A DNA stretch of 64,000 nucleotides, from contig CP025321.1 of NCBI GenBank assembly GCA_004014935.1, positions 3,224,001-3,288,000 of the forward strand, in the 5' to 3' direction. A model generated the notes under the pieces. That model saw nothing but the letters and a program-made list of their open reading frames with translations. It made no database searches and was not told the origin of the DNA. How positions within the stretch are numbered: the stretch's first letter is position 1; each line of letters opens with the position of its first letter. Shown in pieces: positions 1 to 10,719 of the stretch. This DNA is from Saccharomycopsis malanga. Lineage: Eukaryota > Ascomycota > Saccharomycetes > Ascoideales > Saccharomycopsidaceae. The position numbers were made by a program, and so were the translations under genes.

Positions 1-946
1 CGGAACCACTTTCATTAGACCCCACTGAATATTTGTTTCCTGTATTAATTGTATTGATATAATCATTATTCTGCTGTAATGACTCTGAAGTAGCCACATT
101 ACCGTAACTAAGGCCACTGATCAAACTATCAAATTCATCTTTTTCCTCACCTGGCTCATTCAAAAAGTCGTCAAGAAAACCTTGTAATGCATTACTTTCG
201 TTTTGAGAAAGCAATTCATTGTCAAATCCAGGAAGCGGTGAGCCAGACTGAATTTGTTGAGGATAATGGTACTCTGACGTGTAGTTGAAAGGCTTTACAA
301 GTCGTTGTTGTGGCTGTTGGGTTTCTCCGGATGAAGTTTGTACATTGTTGTTTGCAAGTAATGAGTTGAGAAGCTCAGAACCTGGACTGTCAGGACGTTG
401 CTGATAATCCTGAACAAAACGGTTATTGCCTTTGGATTGTGATTGTCTGTTGAATTTACTGAAAAGCGAATCAGTCTGATAGCCGCTTACCTTAGCAGTA
501 GATGCAGCAGATCTAGATTTTTGAGCCATGATATTTTGTTCCTGCATCTGTTTTAGCTGTTCAATCTGGCTTTGAACATACTGTGCCTGAAGGCGGGTCA
601 ACATATTATAAGCAACTTCAAAGTCATCCAATTGGATGTCGTCAAGAGCTCGGATGTTAGAAATGTCAATGTTAGGATTGCTTAATTGCGGAACATTTTG
701 TAGGGGGTCGACCTCGGTTTGTTGTGGTTCAGCAGATTGCTGTTTTTGGAAGAACAGATCATAAGTTGTTAAAGCGGCTTGTCTAGAATTACTATTGATT
801 TGATTGTTATTGTCGATATCAGAAATCAGGGAACGTTTCAAAGCCTCGAGATTATCGTAAGCAGTGCCTTCTTCAGAAGGCGATCTACTTCTAGGAGGGC
901 TATTTAAGTAACCAGTGTGGTTTGAAGGCGTAAGATTGTAATTCAT
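1..946 (-). CDS. Gln/Ser-rich putative transcription factor, 5' part (partial)
   Basis: An open frame on the minus strand starts at an ATG at 946-944 and runs off the window edge with no stop, giving about 315 codons. It begins MNYNLTPSNHTGYLNSPP, followed by SP-rich sequence. The middle has an acidic/amphipathic stretch (LDDIQLDDFEVAYNMLTRLQ) leading into a Gln-rich probable coiled coil (QAQYVQSQIEQLKQMQEQ). The rest is rich in Gln, Asn and Ser (QQPQQ, QSQSKGNNR). No catalytic motif is visible. This composition is typical of the N-terminal half of a yeast transcription regulator. A bHLH factor of the Rtg3 type was considered, but the diagnostic C-terminal domain would lie outside the window, so I assign no symbol. 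Reality of the gene is near certain; function is uncertain. Confidence 0.8.
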   Translation of the reverse strand, partial: MNYNLTPSNHTGYLNSPPRSRSPSEEGTAYDNLEALKRSLISDIDNNNQINSNSRQAALTTYDLFFQKQQSAEPQQTEVDPLQNVPQLSNPNIDISNIRALDDIQLDDFEVAYNMLTRLQAQYVQSQIEQLKQMQEQNIMAQKSRSAASTAKVSGYQTDSLFSKFNRQSQSKGNNRFVQDYQQRPDSPGSELLNSLLANNNVQTSSGETQQPQQRLVKPFNYTSEYHYPQQIQSGSPLPGFDNELLSQNESNALQGFLDDFLNEPGEEKDEFDSLISGLSYGNVATSESLQQNNDYINTINTGNKYSVGSNESGS

Positions 947-2762
947 CTTGTGCAAATGTTGGAGCATTATCGGATGAGTTGATTCAGTCTTTCGAAATAT
1001 AAGGATCAAAGAAAATTTGTTTAATAATGTTTAAATAAATGACATACAAATGACATTGATTAAACGAAAAGACAAAAAATCCAAGAAGTGGGACTGATTA
1101 TATAGTGGATCAATGACAAGAGCACGATAAGGATTAGGAATCAGCGACGATGCGATGAGATCATGAATCCGGAAAATAAGATTCAGGCCAGAAATAAAAT
1201 TTGGAATTAAAAATAACAACCCCAAGAGACAACAGCGATGAGCGCTGATGAGACGATAGGTTTATGCGATGAGGTGCGGGTGCCTAGAGAGGACGACGGA
1301 TGGTATGACAGCCCGGCGTGCAGAAACAATGCTATGGTTTTAGGTTAATTAAACTGTAAATGGGTGTTGGAGGATCAACGAGGCGGTAATGGTAGGTTGC
1401 AGCTTTAATTAGTGCTGCCATAATCACACTAATGATATAAAGTGTATGACAATGCTGCGAACCGTGGACAACGTAATTAAGCTGAAATGTGTTATGTATT
1501 AAAGTACTTACCAGACAGGCTATGGGAATAGTCGAGGTGTGCAATGATGTTTCGACAATAATGTGTATGAAAAGACGTCAACAACGTTAGACGATTTGTT
1601 ATTATGACAGTATGGCACTTGATATCTTGTTCGATTGGCCGCTCTTTTTTCATGAGAATCACATGCAAATTTATGGTCACTGCGGAGGACTTCCATTTTC
1701 GGTGAAGATTTCTCATCGCTCACAACAGCAAGTGCGTGTTATGATTATCAAGCAGTAGATACGACCATTTTAATGGGCTAAAATGAGCTTAACACGTACT
1801 ATAATGGGACACTTTGTAAAACAAGCCCGAGAGCAATTTAAGGTGGGATACGGTCACTACTTGGTTATTCTGTGTAGTTTTGGTGGTCAGCTTGATGGCG
1901 GCTAACTTAAAATGATATAAATTAATCAATTTAACTAGCGGCATGTTGACAGCTTGTATATCGTATCGACAAATTGTAAATCAGTCATCGTCACTATAGA
2001 TGACAATTACCGTACACTCAAACCGTCAATCGTCAATCTGTCATGCTGCAACCCACGGTTCACCAGTTTGTTTTTTCTGCAGGACGTCATCGCATTATTT
2101 CCCTTGTCTCTACTGCTTCAAGACCTTTATCCAGCGTTTTTTATAGCCAGGTATCGTTAATCATCAAGGGGGGAGACACCGCTGATCTTTGAGCCTTGCG
2201 TAAGAGCCCTTTTCTTAGACAACTTTGACACCTGCGGCTGTTCCCATCATTATTCTTAAAACTACAGTCTTATTGCACTCAACCCGTACTCAACAACAGC
2301 CCTGCATTTATTCATTTATTTATTGCTACTCCTCATTTATCTCTCCTGCGAATCTCCGAAAATTCGTAATTATTAGGGTCTTTAAACGTGTTCCATGACA
2401 TTATTAAACTTACTCTCTACATTACAAAACATAAGCTCTTTCATGTAAACTAAACACCATAAACATATATAGAAAACATTATTCACTGCGCATTATCCTC
2501 ATTGTAAGGTTAGGTTTTCAAAGTAAATGCTCTCTTCCTGGATCCATTAATTAACGCACAAGAAGTTGCCCTCTTTAGACGGGTTTCCGATCTCATCACC
2601 TACCGGAAATAGAAGCTCATCCAGAACGGAACTCACGATTTTCAATCGAATGCTGTGAGAGAAGCCGCGCAGCCCAGACTAATCAGTGTATCCTATTATA
2701 ATTAGCATAATAAACTCATAGAGCTTATTAAACCAAATAACAAAGCGACGCAGTGCCCAGAA
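947..2762. other. Intergenic, divergent promoter region
   Basis: About 1.8 kb lies between two divergently transcribed genes, the Gln-rich protein gene (-) and the ROG1-like gene (+). It must hold both promoters. Only short open frames occur, mostly with non-ATG starts and biased composition, and none looks like a conserved protein. No RNA gene or repeat was recognised. Confidence 0.6.
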
Positions 2763-5700
2763 ATGCCCGAGCTGAGTAGCTTGTCATCCTCGGCCCGTGC
2801 TGTGATAATATACAAGCATACGGATACAGTGAGGATTGGTCAATGCGCAAGGTACCACATTAGCTATAGGATTAACCGGACTGATTTAGAGAATGGGCTA
2901 GAGCCAGCCCAGCTTGATCTTACAGTGAAAAACATTGAAATACCAGTCAAAAAGATTTTCTATCTTCTCGGTCCTTTCAGTATATATGCCCAGGTTCTTC
3001 CTCATAACTATAATGAACTGCTTGAATTGAACGTAGAGCCTGATGACGAGTCCATTATCCAGCTTAATCCAAATATCCATGCGGGAAGCAGTTTCCATGC
3101 AGAACTTAAGCTCAATGGCAATTCCATGGTAAAAGCCGGCGGAAATAACAGTACTGTGGAGTTCCAATGGAGACTCGACATCTTGTCACAGGCATTGTTG
3201 TCGGAATACGTCAAAGTTAATTATACAATAAGTATTAGCAAAGAGACGTCCGAGGAGTCTAATGATTCATTAAAGTTAAACACCAATGACGAAACAACTA
3301 ATGAATTGCAAATCCATAAGAAAAATAATATGCAGAATGACAAAAGTTTCAATCTCAACAGCGGGTTGGGATCGTTATTATCATTAATGCCAAGAACCGG
3401 TTCCCCGTCTAAGACACTGACCTCAATGTCTAATTCAACGTCCCTGAAATCGCCATCCACGCCCCCTACACCTATATCAGAGCGTTCGGTTAATAATGGA
3501 AACTTAAATGTCACTGTCCAGTCCTGTCAGGACATTTGGAACAAGCCACCACCGCATCCAAGCGAGCCGGTCCATTTAATTATCCTCACACATGGAGTGT
3601 ATTCCAATGTTGGAAGCGACTTGCTATACTTGAAGGATAAGCTTGAGGCAGGAAGTTCCAATGACGATGCAAACATCATGATCCGTGGATACCACGGCAA
3701 CGTGGCACATACCGAAAAGGGTATAAAGTGGCTTGGGATCAACTTGGCTAACTTTGTTGACAGCTTGATTAACAACACAGACTTCAATATTGACAGAATT
3801 TCGTTTGTGGGGCACTCGCTAGGTGGGGTGATCCAGTCCTTTGCCATTTATTACTTGCTCAATTACGAAGGCTACAAGACCGGGGATATCAAGTATTTTA
3901 AGCATCCCAGCAACGAGTATAATTATGAGGTAAATCAAAAGATCATAGATGAAAACTCTTTCACAGGCAGCAACCAAAGTCGTCCGCGAAGACTCTTGAA
4001 GAACGTTCAGCCTGTCAATTTCATTACTCTAGCGTCACCACTTCTTGGCACTCAAAGCGAGTTCGCCAATTTGATTAACTTTGGATTGGAGGTGGGGTCT
4101 TTGGGCAAAACTGGCAAGGATTTGTCATTGAGAAATAGATATTTTTCAAACTTCACTCTTAGGAAAGATGAAAAATCAACCCACATGCTTTTGAAGCCTT
4201 TACTTGAAATCATTCCTTTGGATTTGAAGTTTCACTTTTATTTGAGAAGTTTCAAAAACCGTGTAGTGTTTGCTAACGTTTTGAATGACGGAATTGTTCC
4301 GTTGAAAACCAGTGCTTTGCTCTATTTGGATTACCAAAGTTTGAGTGTCGTTGAACATTTAAAAATACTCGCTAGAGAACATGAAAACAGTTCGAGTAAA
4401 CTAGAACTAGAAGAGGCTCAAAGGTTTTCAAAACAAAACTACCCAAAAGATAACTCATCAGAGGGTTTAAATAATGACATAAAAAAAGAAAAAGAGCATC
4501 GATTTGCAAGATTACGCCAGTCGGTGAAATGGAAACAACAGAAAAATCCTAATAAACAAGTGGGAATGATTCCGGAGGATTCCACTGGCGATTCTGATGC
4601 TAGAGATAAAAGTGCCAAGTACCATCTTTCTAATCTTCTTGAAGACAAGACACAGATCCCTCGCTACGATGAAATTGCTAATGCAGAAGGCAGCCAAGAA
4701 AATGCTGACCCTGATGATTTGGAGTATCAGTTTCAAAAAGCCAATAGAAAAGGTGATCCTTCCGCCACTTTGGGAGTAAAAGGAAACACTCACAACAGCT
4801 CTTTTATTGATAAAATCAATCTCAAAAAGAAATATACTTTTCCATTACCTGTAAACTCTTTAGCTCCTAAAAGCTCATCAGAGAAGCTTACGAAGAGACA
4901 AAAGAGAATTATGCAGCTTCAAACCATTTCAAAAAAGGCTGATGCACTTAAAGGAGGCAAATCAACCGGTGATACTGAATCACAGATGCTGAATCCTGAT
5001 TATAGTTCAAAAGATGGAGGTTTGGAAAAGAATCAGTTTTTAGGAAGCAAAACTGATGGAGTTCTTTTCAACAGTGACAGAATAAATCAGAAAATTTACG
5101 CTCCACCTCAAAGTTCTTCTATAATTTCTGCAATCAACACGTTAATTGCCCCTACACCAAAGAAGGACTTCTTCAAAAATTACAAACCAATCAAAGAGAA
5201 TGATGTCAGTGGGTTGTTGGAGAAGATGCAAAGTGAATTGTCAATGAATGATAACAGTAAGTGTGACGAAGCCGGTGGCGACGATCATGACTTACAAGGA
5301 AAACCTAGCAACACATCGTTTTATACCGACATGATTGACAACGGTGTTATCGTTCACGATAAAACGTATACTTATGAGGAGCTTCCTGAACCATATCTTA
5401 ACAAGGTAGGTGCCACTAGAAGATTGAGTGTTTTATACCATACAATTTCAAATACAAGCAAGCCCGGAGAGACTAGAAAGATGCTTCGACTTTCTGACTT
5501 AACCCATGACATTCTTCAGCCAACCAGCATTGATATTCCATTTTTGTACAAGTCGAAAAAGTCAAATATTTTGGCAAAAAAACATTTTAAATCAAAACAA
5601 TTGGCAGAGAAAATTGCACGGTTATATCTGTATGACAAGCCATGGAGAAAAGTGTTAGTGAACTTGAAACCAGATGCACATAACAATATTATAGTGCGAA

Positions 5701-6011
5701 GACAGTTTGTCAACTCCTATGGTTGGAATGTTATCAATTATTTGGTGTTGCTATTTGATTATGAAGGAGAAATTGACCAGGAGCAATCCCAGATTGTTGA
5801 AGAAGGCAAAGCCAACATTGACAAGTTGGAAAATGTGCATTACGATGCCAGCATCTCACCGCTTGGATCATTGTTTAGAGACCTTGTAAAATCGCCTTTC
5901 TTGAAGGGAGGGGACGAGAATGGAGAGGCCGCCAGTAGTGAAGAAGATGATGGTAACGAGAGCGCTAGTGATGAGAGTGAGGATGAGATGGTTAACCTGC
6001 TGGCAGGGTGA
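2763..6011 (+). CDS. ROG1: Rog1-family putative lipase (DUF676 alpha/beta hydrolase)
   Basis: This 1082-residue protein belongs to the Rog1/Lpl1 family of serine lipases, which act on glycerolipids and affect lipid homeostasis. The sequence shows an N-terminal beta-rich region, then the hydrolase core starting near residue 270 with an oxyanion-type LTHG (275-278). The nucleophile elbow GHSLGG has Ser352 as the expected nucleophile. An NDGIVP motif supplies a probable catalytic Asp509. A C-terminal PDAHNNIIVRRQF motif supplies the likely His973. A long Ser/Lys-rich, poorly conserved insertion (about 535-830) lies between core and C-terminal block, and the C-terminus is acidic. The ATG at 2763 is the first in frame and gives the conserved N-terminus. 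Paralogues in other yeasts (ROG1, LPL1, YDL109C) are close, so the exact orthology is less sure than the family. Confidence 0.88.
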   Translation: MPELSSLSSSARAVIIYKHTDTVRIGQCARYHISYRINRTDLENGLEPAQLDLTVKNIEIPVKKIFYLLGPFSIYAQVLPHNYNELLELNVEPDDESIIQLNPNIHAGSSFHAELKLNGNSMVKAGGNNSTVEFQWRLDILSQALLSEYVKVNYTISISKETSEESNDSLKLNTNDETTNELQIHKKNNMQNDKSFNLNSGLGSLLSLMPRTGSPSKTLTSMSNSTSLKSPSTPPTPISERSVNNGNLNVTVQSCQDIWNKPPPHPSEPVHLIILTHGVYSNVGSDLLYLKDKLEAGSSNDDANIMIRGYHGNVAHTEKGIKWLGINLANFVDSLINNTDFNIDRISFVGHSLGGVIQSFAIYYLLNYEGYKTGDIKYFKHPSNEYNYEVNQKIIDENSFTGSNQSRPRRLLKNVQPVNFITLASPLLGTQSEFANLINFGLEVGSLGKTGKDLSLRNRYFSNFTLRKDEKSTHMLLKPLLEIIPLDLKFHFYLRSFKNRVVFANVLNDGIVPLKTSALLYLDYQSLSVVEHLKILAREHENSSSKLELEEAQRFSKQNYPKDNSSEGLNNDIKKEKEHRFARLRQSVKWKQQKNPNKQVGMIPEDSTGDSDARDKSAKYHLSNLLEDKTQIPRYDEIANAEGSQENADPDDLEYQFQKANRKGDPSATLGVKGNTHNSSFIDKINLKKKYTFPLPVNSLAPKSSSEKLTKRQKRIMQLQTISKKADALKGGKSTGDTESQMLNPDYSSKDGGLEKNQFLGSKTDGVLFNSDRINQKIYAPPQSSSIISAINTLIAPTPKKDFFKNYKPIKENDVSGLLEKMQSELSMNDNSKCDEAGGDDHDLQGKPSNTSFYTDMIDNGVIVHDKTYTYEELPEPYLNKVGATRRLSVLYHTISNTSKPGETRKMLRLSDLTHDILQPTSIDIPFLYKSKKSNILAKKHFKSKQLAEKIARLYLYDKPWRKVLVNLKPDAHNNIIVRRQFVNSYGWNVINYLVLLFDYEGEIDQEQSQIVEEGKANIDKLENVHYDASISPLGSLFRDLVKSPFLKGGDENGEAASSEEDDGNESASDESEDEMVNLLAG

Positions 6012-6442
6012 AGTTTGTTGGATTAGAGACAGAACAACATATATATCTATTTTACACATTTCTTAGCAGGCTAAGAATTGATGGTAGCAGTTCAATATAA
6101 TGAAGAAATGAAAACAAGACTATAGCAGTCTGTTTATATTAAACTGCAGTCACCTTGATAATTTTAACAATAGTAATGTTATGATAAAAATAGTCGCACT
6201 ATGCTACAAACTTATGTATACTACAACCTGTATAGGTTTAATGAATGAAACACATTGATATTGATATCAAAGAGTAGCTACTATTTTGCATAGTAATCAT
6301 TGAATCACATCACTCTTCCACTTTCAACCTCGTAAAACACATTACCCACACCCTCAATAGGCGCAACTGTTTTGACCAATACCATTCATGTTCGCCTGTG
6401 CGTTCTTACGTAATGCAGCAATGCGACGAGATTTCCTCTTCC

Positions 6443-6449
6443 TGACTCA
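6443..6449. promoter_or_regulatory. Gcn4-type site TGACTCA, distal
   Basis: This is a perfect TGACTCA palindromic core 419 bp upstream of the CPA2 start. Gcn4 activates arginine biosynthesis genes through this motif in yeasts. The site is seen directly; its use is inferred. Confidence 0.5.
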
Positions 6450-6738
6450 TTGCATTTACATGCAGCGATATACATGCAAACCGATAACATACTATCCAAT
6501 TTTCATGCAGGGCACTTGGAGGACACTGTTGAATAAAACAACAATTGGGTATGGAAGGAACAATTTTTCAGCAAGACAACGTCTTGAACTATAGCAAATG
6601 TGTACATAAAAACTCCGAAAAACACTCCAACAATAGCCCAGGCCTGATGAAGAGTCATAAATGTGTCATGCATCTTCATGCCGCGGTACGCATCGCATAA
6701 CAAAAAAATTTCATGCACGTGACCGCTGATAACGATGT

Positions 6739-6745
6739 TGACTCA
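6739..6745. promoter_or_regulatory. Gcn4-type site TGACTCA, proximal
   Basis: This second perfect TGACTCA lies 123 bp upstream of the CPA2 ATG, a usual distance for a yeast activator site. Two sites in one promoter of an arginine-pathway gene support general amino acid control. Confidence 0.6.
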
Positions 6746-6867
6746 TACTAGTTGCCTGGGCCTGGCAATACATAAGTGGAAATTCTGGTCTACGAGGAAT
6801 TTGGAGATTCGCAGCAATTGACAAACGAGGTAAAACGTTAGGAATTGCTGCACATAGGAGCCTAGGG

Positions 6868-9800
6868 ATGTTGTTAAAGTCGCTGATGGTAAGCTGGTCG
6901 AAGCTTGGCTTACGGATCCAGAAGCCAGTATCACTGCGAATTGCGGAGAGAGTGTTTAGAAGAGGATACGCAGCATCATACAAGGGCTCGAGTCTTCTTG
7001 CGGGTTTCCGCGACGAAAATGCTCATCGGTTGGTAAATGTGTCAAAGGTATTGGTCATTGGCTCAGGAGGACTTTCGATTGGTCAGGCTGGGGAGTTTGA
7101 TTACTCTGGATCGCAGGCTATCAAGGCATTGCGTGAAGCAGACAAGAAGGCTATTTTGATTAATCCAAACATTGCTACGAACCAAACATCACATGCTCTT
7201 GCTGATGAGGTGTATTATCTTCCAGTGACAGCAGAGTATATTACGTATGTGATCGAACGTGAGCAGCCTGATGGAATTCTTTTGACATTTGGTGGTCAGA
7301 CAGGGCTCAATGTGGGCGTGCAATTGGATAAGATGGGTGTATTTGATCGTTATGGAATCAAGGTTTTAGGTACTCCAATCAAAACTTTGGAAACATCGGA
7401 GGACAGAGACTTGTTTGCAACTGCATTGAAAGAAATCAACATTCCAATAGCTGAGTCTATTGCTGTCAATACTGTAGACGAGGCCTTGGATGCTGCGGAA
7501 AAGGTGGGATATCCTATTATTGTTCGTTCTGCATATGCGTTAGGAGGTCTTGGGTCTGGTTTTGCTGCGAACCGCGAGGAGTTGAAGAACTTGGCTGCAC
7601 AGTCGTTGAGTTTGGCTCCACAGATTTTGGTTGAAAAGTCCTTGAAGGGCTGGAAAGAAGTTGAATACGAAGTCGTCAGAGATAGAGTGGGTAACTGTAT
7701 TACAGTATGTAACATGGAAAACTTTGATCCTTTGGGAATACACACTGGTGATTCTATAGTTGTTGCTCCATCACAGACCTTGTCAGACGAGGAATACCAC
7801 ATGTTACGGAGTGCGGCCATCAAAATCATCCGCCACTTGGGTGTTGTAGGAGAATGTAATGTCCAGTATGCTTTGCAGCCTGATGGGTTGGATTTCCGTG
7901 TCATTGAAGTCAATGCCAGATTGTCAAGATCCTCTGCATTGGCTTCTAAAGCCACTGGATATCCTTTGGCATACACTGCTGCTAAGATTGCCTTGGGATA
8001 CACATTGCCCGAGTTGCCTAACCCAGTAACCAAGACCACAACAGCCAATTTCGAGCCCTCTTTGGACTATATTGTGACCAAGATTCCTCGGTGGGACTTG
8101 GCCAAATTCCAACATGTCAAGCGGGACATTGGCTCTGCAATGAAATCTGTTGGAGAGGTTATGGCTATTGGTAGAACTTTCGAAGAGAGTTTCCAGAAAG
8201 CTATTAGACAAGTTGATCCATCTTTTGTTGGATTCCAAGGTGGTCTTTTTGAGGACTTGGATGAAGCTTTGGCCAATCCAACCGACCGTAGATGGCTTGC
8301 TGTGGGACAGGCTCTTTTGCATGAAAATTATTCTGTAGAAAGAGTTCATGAATTGACAAAAATTGACCGTTGGTTCTTGTACAAATTGATGAACATTGTG
8401 GAAATGCAGCGCGAATTGGAGTCTAGCAAATTGAATAGAGACGTCCTTACCAGAGCCAAACAGTTAGGATTCAGTGATAAACAAATTGCACATGCTACAA
8501 AGTCTACCGAACTCGAAGTCAGAGCAAAGAGAAAATCGTTTGGTATTGTTCCTTTTGTCAAGAAGATTGATACTTTGGCAGCAGAATTTCCAGCTGAAAC
8601 AAACTACCTTTATACCACTTACAACGCCTCTGAAAACGATGTTGATTTCAACGAACATGGTACAATTGTTTTGGGATCTGGTGTCTACCGTATTGGATCT
8701 TCTGTGGAGTTTGACTGGTGTGCTGTTTCCACAGCCAGAGCTTTAAGAGACAATGGAGAACGTACTGTGATGATAAATTACAACCCGGAAACTGTTTCCA
8801 CTGACTTTGACGAAGTAGACCGTTTGTATTTTGAGGAATTGAGTTTTGAACGTGTGATGGATATCTATGAGATTGAACAAGCTAAAGGTGTTGTTGTGAG
8901 TGTAGGTGGTCAGTTACCTCAGAATATTGCTTTGCCTTTGCAGAAAAATGGAGCCAAGGTCTTGGGAACCAACCCAGAAGACATTGACAAAGCAGAAGAC
9001 CGTCACAAGTTCTCGTCCATATTGGATTCCATTGGTGTGGACCAACCAGCTTGGAAAGAGTTGTCATCATATGACGCCGCCAAGCAGTTTGCAGACACCG
9101 TTGGTTTCCCTGTGCTTGTGAGACCATCTTATGTGTTGTCTGGGGCAGCAATGTCTGTCATCAGAAACGCTGAGGAGTTGGAGACAAAGTTGTTGTCTGC
9201 CGCCAAGGTGTCACCAGACCATCCTGTGGTCATCTCCAAGTTTATTGAGGGCGCTCAGGAGATAGACATTGATGCCGTAGCCCACAATGGATCTGTATTG
9301 GTCCATGCTGTTTCTGAGCATGTAGAAAACGCAGGAATCCACTCTGGTGATGCCACCTTGGTGTTACCTCCTCAGGACTTGTCATCCGACGTCATGTCAC
9401 GTTTGAAGCAGATTGCAGACAAGGTCGCGGCTGCTTGGAACATCACTGGCCCATTCAACATGCAAATCATCAAAAATAATGACGAATTAAAGGTCATTGA
9501 ATGTAACATCAGAGCATCCAGATCGTTCCCATTCGTGTCCAAGGTTCTTGGCGTCAACTTTATAGATGTTGCCACCAAGGCCTTGCTCAACACTAATGTT
9601 CCAGAACCAACCAATCTAATGGCAAAAGACTACGACTACGTTGCCACCAAGGTTCCTCAGTTCTCATTCACCAGATTGGCTGGCGCTGACCCATTCTTGG
9701 GTGTTGAAATGGCCTCCACAGGTGAAATCGCTAGTTTTGGTAAAGACAAACAAGAGGCTTATTGGACCGCAATGCAATCCACCATGAACTTCCATTTGCC

Positions 9801-10266
9801 TATGCCTGGCTCCGGTATTCTCTTCGGAGGTGACTTGACTAACACTAATCTTGGAACTGTTGCAAAAAACATCGCTGGCTTAGGTTACAAGTACTATACC
9901 GCCTCAGAAAAAGTCGCCCAGTACTTGAAAAAATACTTGCCTGAAAACGAAGATGTCCAGATCATTGAATTCCCAAAGACTGATAAACGTCTTTTGAGAG
10001 AAGTCTTCCAAAAGTACAACATCAAATGTGTCTTCAACCTTGCTGCCCAAAGAGCAGAATGCTTGTTGGATGAAGATTACGTCATGAGAAGAAATGCCAT
10101 TGATTTTGCAATTCCACTTTTCAACGAACCTCAGACTTCCTTGTTGTTCTCCACCGCCTTGAAAGCCAAAATAGGTGAAAAGGTTACCGCCGCTGAAAGC
10201 AAAAAGGTGGTCATCCCAAGCGAGGTCAGAAGATGGAGTGAGTTTATAGGCGGGAAGCCTGTGTAG
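6868..10266 (+). CDS. CPA2: Carbamoyl-phosphate synthase, arginine-specific, large subunit
   Basis: This is the large synthetase subunit, which makes carbamoyl phosphate from bicarbonate, ATP and ammonia delivered by the small glutaminase subunit (Cpa1), feeding arginine synthesis. The 1132 residues align end to end with yeast Cpa2. VLVIGSGGLSIGQAGEFDYS opens the first ATP-grasp half, and RSAYALGGLGSGFA and EVNARLSRSSALASKATGYP follow. A second ATP-grasp half begins at VLGSGVYRIGSSVEFDWCAV and includes RPSYVLSGAAMSV. A C-terminal MGS-like regulatory region follows. The first 55 or so residues are an extra Arg/Ser/Leu-rich, acid-poor segment with several Arg and no Asp/Glu before residue 26, which looks like a mitochondrial presequence; S. 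cerevisiae Cpa2 lacks it. The only two CTG codons (residues 6 and 23) lie in this presequence. Two TGACTCA sites lie upstream. Confidence 0.97.
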   Translation: MLLKSLMVSWSKLGLRIQKPVSLRIAERVFRRGYAASYKGSSLLAGFRDENAHRLVNVSKVLVIGSGGLSIGQAGEFDYSGSQAIKALREADKKAILINPNIATNQTSHALADEVYYLPVTAEYITYVIEREQPDGILLTFGGQTGLNVGVQLDKMGVFDRYGIKVLGTPIKTLETSEDRDLFATALKEINIPIAESIAVNTVDEALDAAEKVGYPIIVRSAYALGGLGSGFAANREELKNLAAQSLSLAPQILVEKSLKGWKEVEYEVVRDRVGNCITVCNMENFDPLGIHTGDSIVVAPSQTLSDEEYHMLRSAAIKIIRHLGVVGECNVQYALQPDGLDFRVIEVNARLSRSSALASKATGYPLAYTAAKIALGYTLPELPNPVTKTTTANFEPSLDYIVTKIPRWDLAKFQHVKRDIGSAMKSVGEVMAIGRTFEESFQKAIRQVDPSFVGFQGGLFEDLDEALANPTDRRWLAVGQALLHENYSVERVHELTKIDRWFLYKLMNIVEMQRELESSKLNRDVLTRAKQLGFSDKQIAHATKSTELEVRAKRKSFGIVPFVKKIDTLAAEFPAETNYLYTTYNASENDVDFNEHGTIVLGSGVYRIGSSVEFDWCAVSTARALRDNGERTVMINYNPETVSTDFDEVDRLYFEELSFERVMDIYEIEQAKGVVVSVGGQLPQNIALPLQKNGAKVLGTNPEDIDKAEDRHKFSSILDSIGVDQPAWKELSSYDAAKQFADTVGFPVLVRPSYVLSGAAMSVIRNAEELETKLLSAAKVSPDHPVVISKFIEGAQEIDIDAVAHNGSVLVHAVSEHVENAGIHSGDATLVLPPQDLSSDVMSRLKQIADKVAAAWNITGPFNMQIIKNNDELKVIECNIRASRSFPFVSKVLGVNFIDVATKALLNTNVPEPTNLMAKDYDYVATKVPQFSFTRLAGADPFLGVEMASTGEIASFGKDKQEAYWTAMQSTMNFHLPMPGSGILFGGDLTNTNLGTVAKNIAGLGYKYYTASEKVAQYLKKYLPENEDVQIIEFPKTDKRLLREVFQKYNIKCVFNLAAQRAECLLDEDYVMRRNAIDFAIPLFNEPQTSLLFSTALKAKIGEKVTAAESKKVVIPSEVRRWSEFIGGKPV

Positions 10267-10719
10267 ATTATTGCATGATGCGTATATAGACATAATAAGA
10301 GACTGTATTTTGTTTTGTAATGTGGTGTGTAGTTATGATTACGACTTGATATGGATAGTAGTAGGTTATGTTATCTAAGGAAACAAATTAGCACAAGAAA
10401 TAAATAATTTATCCAATTTGATAGCAATACACAATTGCCTAATTGCGAATCACTAGAAGAGATTGAAATAAAGTAAAAAAGGCATTTAAGTGAGGTGTTG
10501 AAACTTTTATACACACAAGTTTTCGAAAAGTTAATATATTATATATTCTTCCTCTGTTGGTTATGTTTATTGTGTAAAATATCAATTACTGGAATAACTT
10601 ATCAGTGATTCACACTTAAACGCAACATCCTTAGTTATTGATTTTACATGATGATAATGTACAAATTTAGTTATATTTTATGTCATCTAATAGAGTTTTA
10701 TAAAGGCAATTATAGACCA
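10267..10719. other. Intergenic between convergent genes
   Basis: This AT-rich 453 bp separates the 3' ends of CPA2 (+) and the armadillo-repeat gene (-). It should hold two poly(A)/termination regions. No other feature was seen. Confidence 0.6.

Larger units (their letters stand above)
6012..6867. other. Intergenic, CPA2 promoter
   Basis: This gap holds the 3' end of the lipase gene and the promoter of CPA2. Two perfect TGACTCA sites lie at 6443-6449 and 6739-6745 (annotated separately). Several TGCATG-type repeats occur around 6460-6510. No other gene was seen. Confidence 0.6.

Noticed and set aside
7350-8048. 232-codon antisense open frame inside CPA2
   Set aside because: It lies wholly within a strongly conserved enzyme gene on the other strand, has no conserved look, and follows from codon bias (few TTA/CTA/TCA codons) of CPA2.
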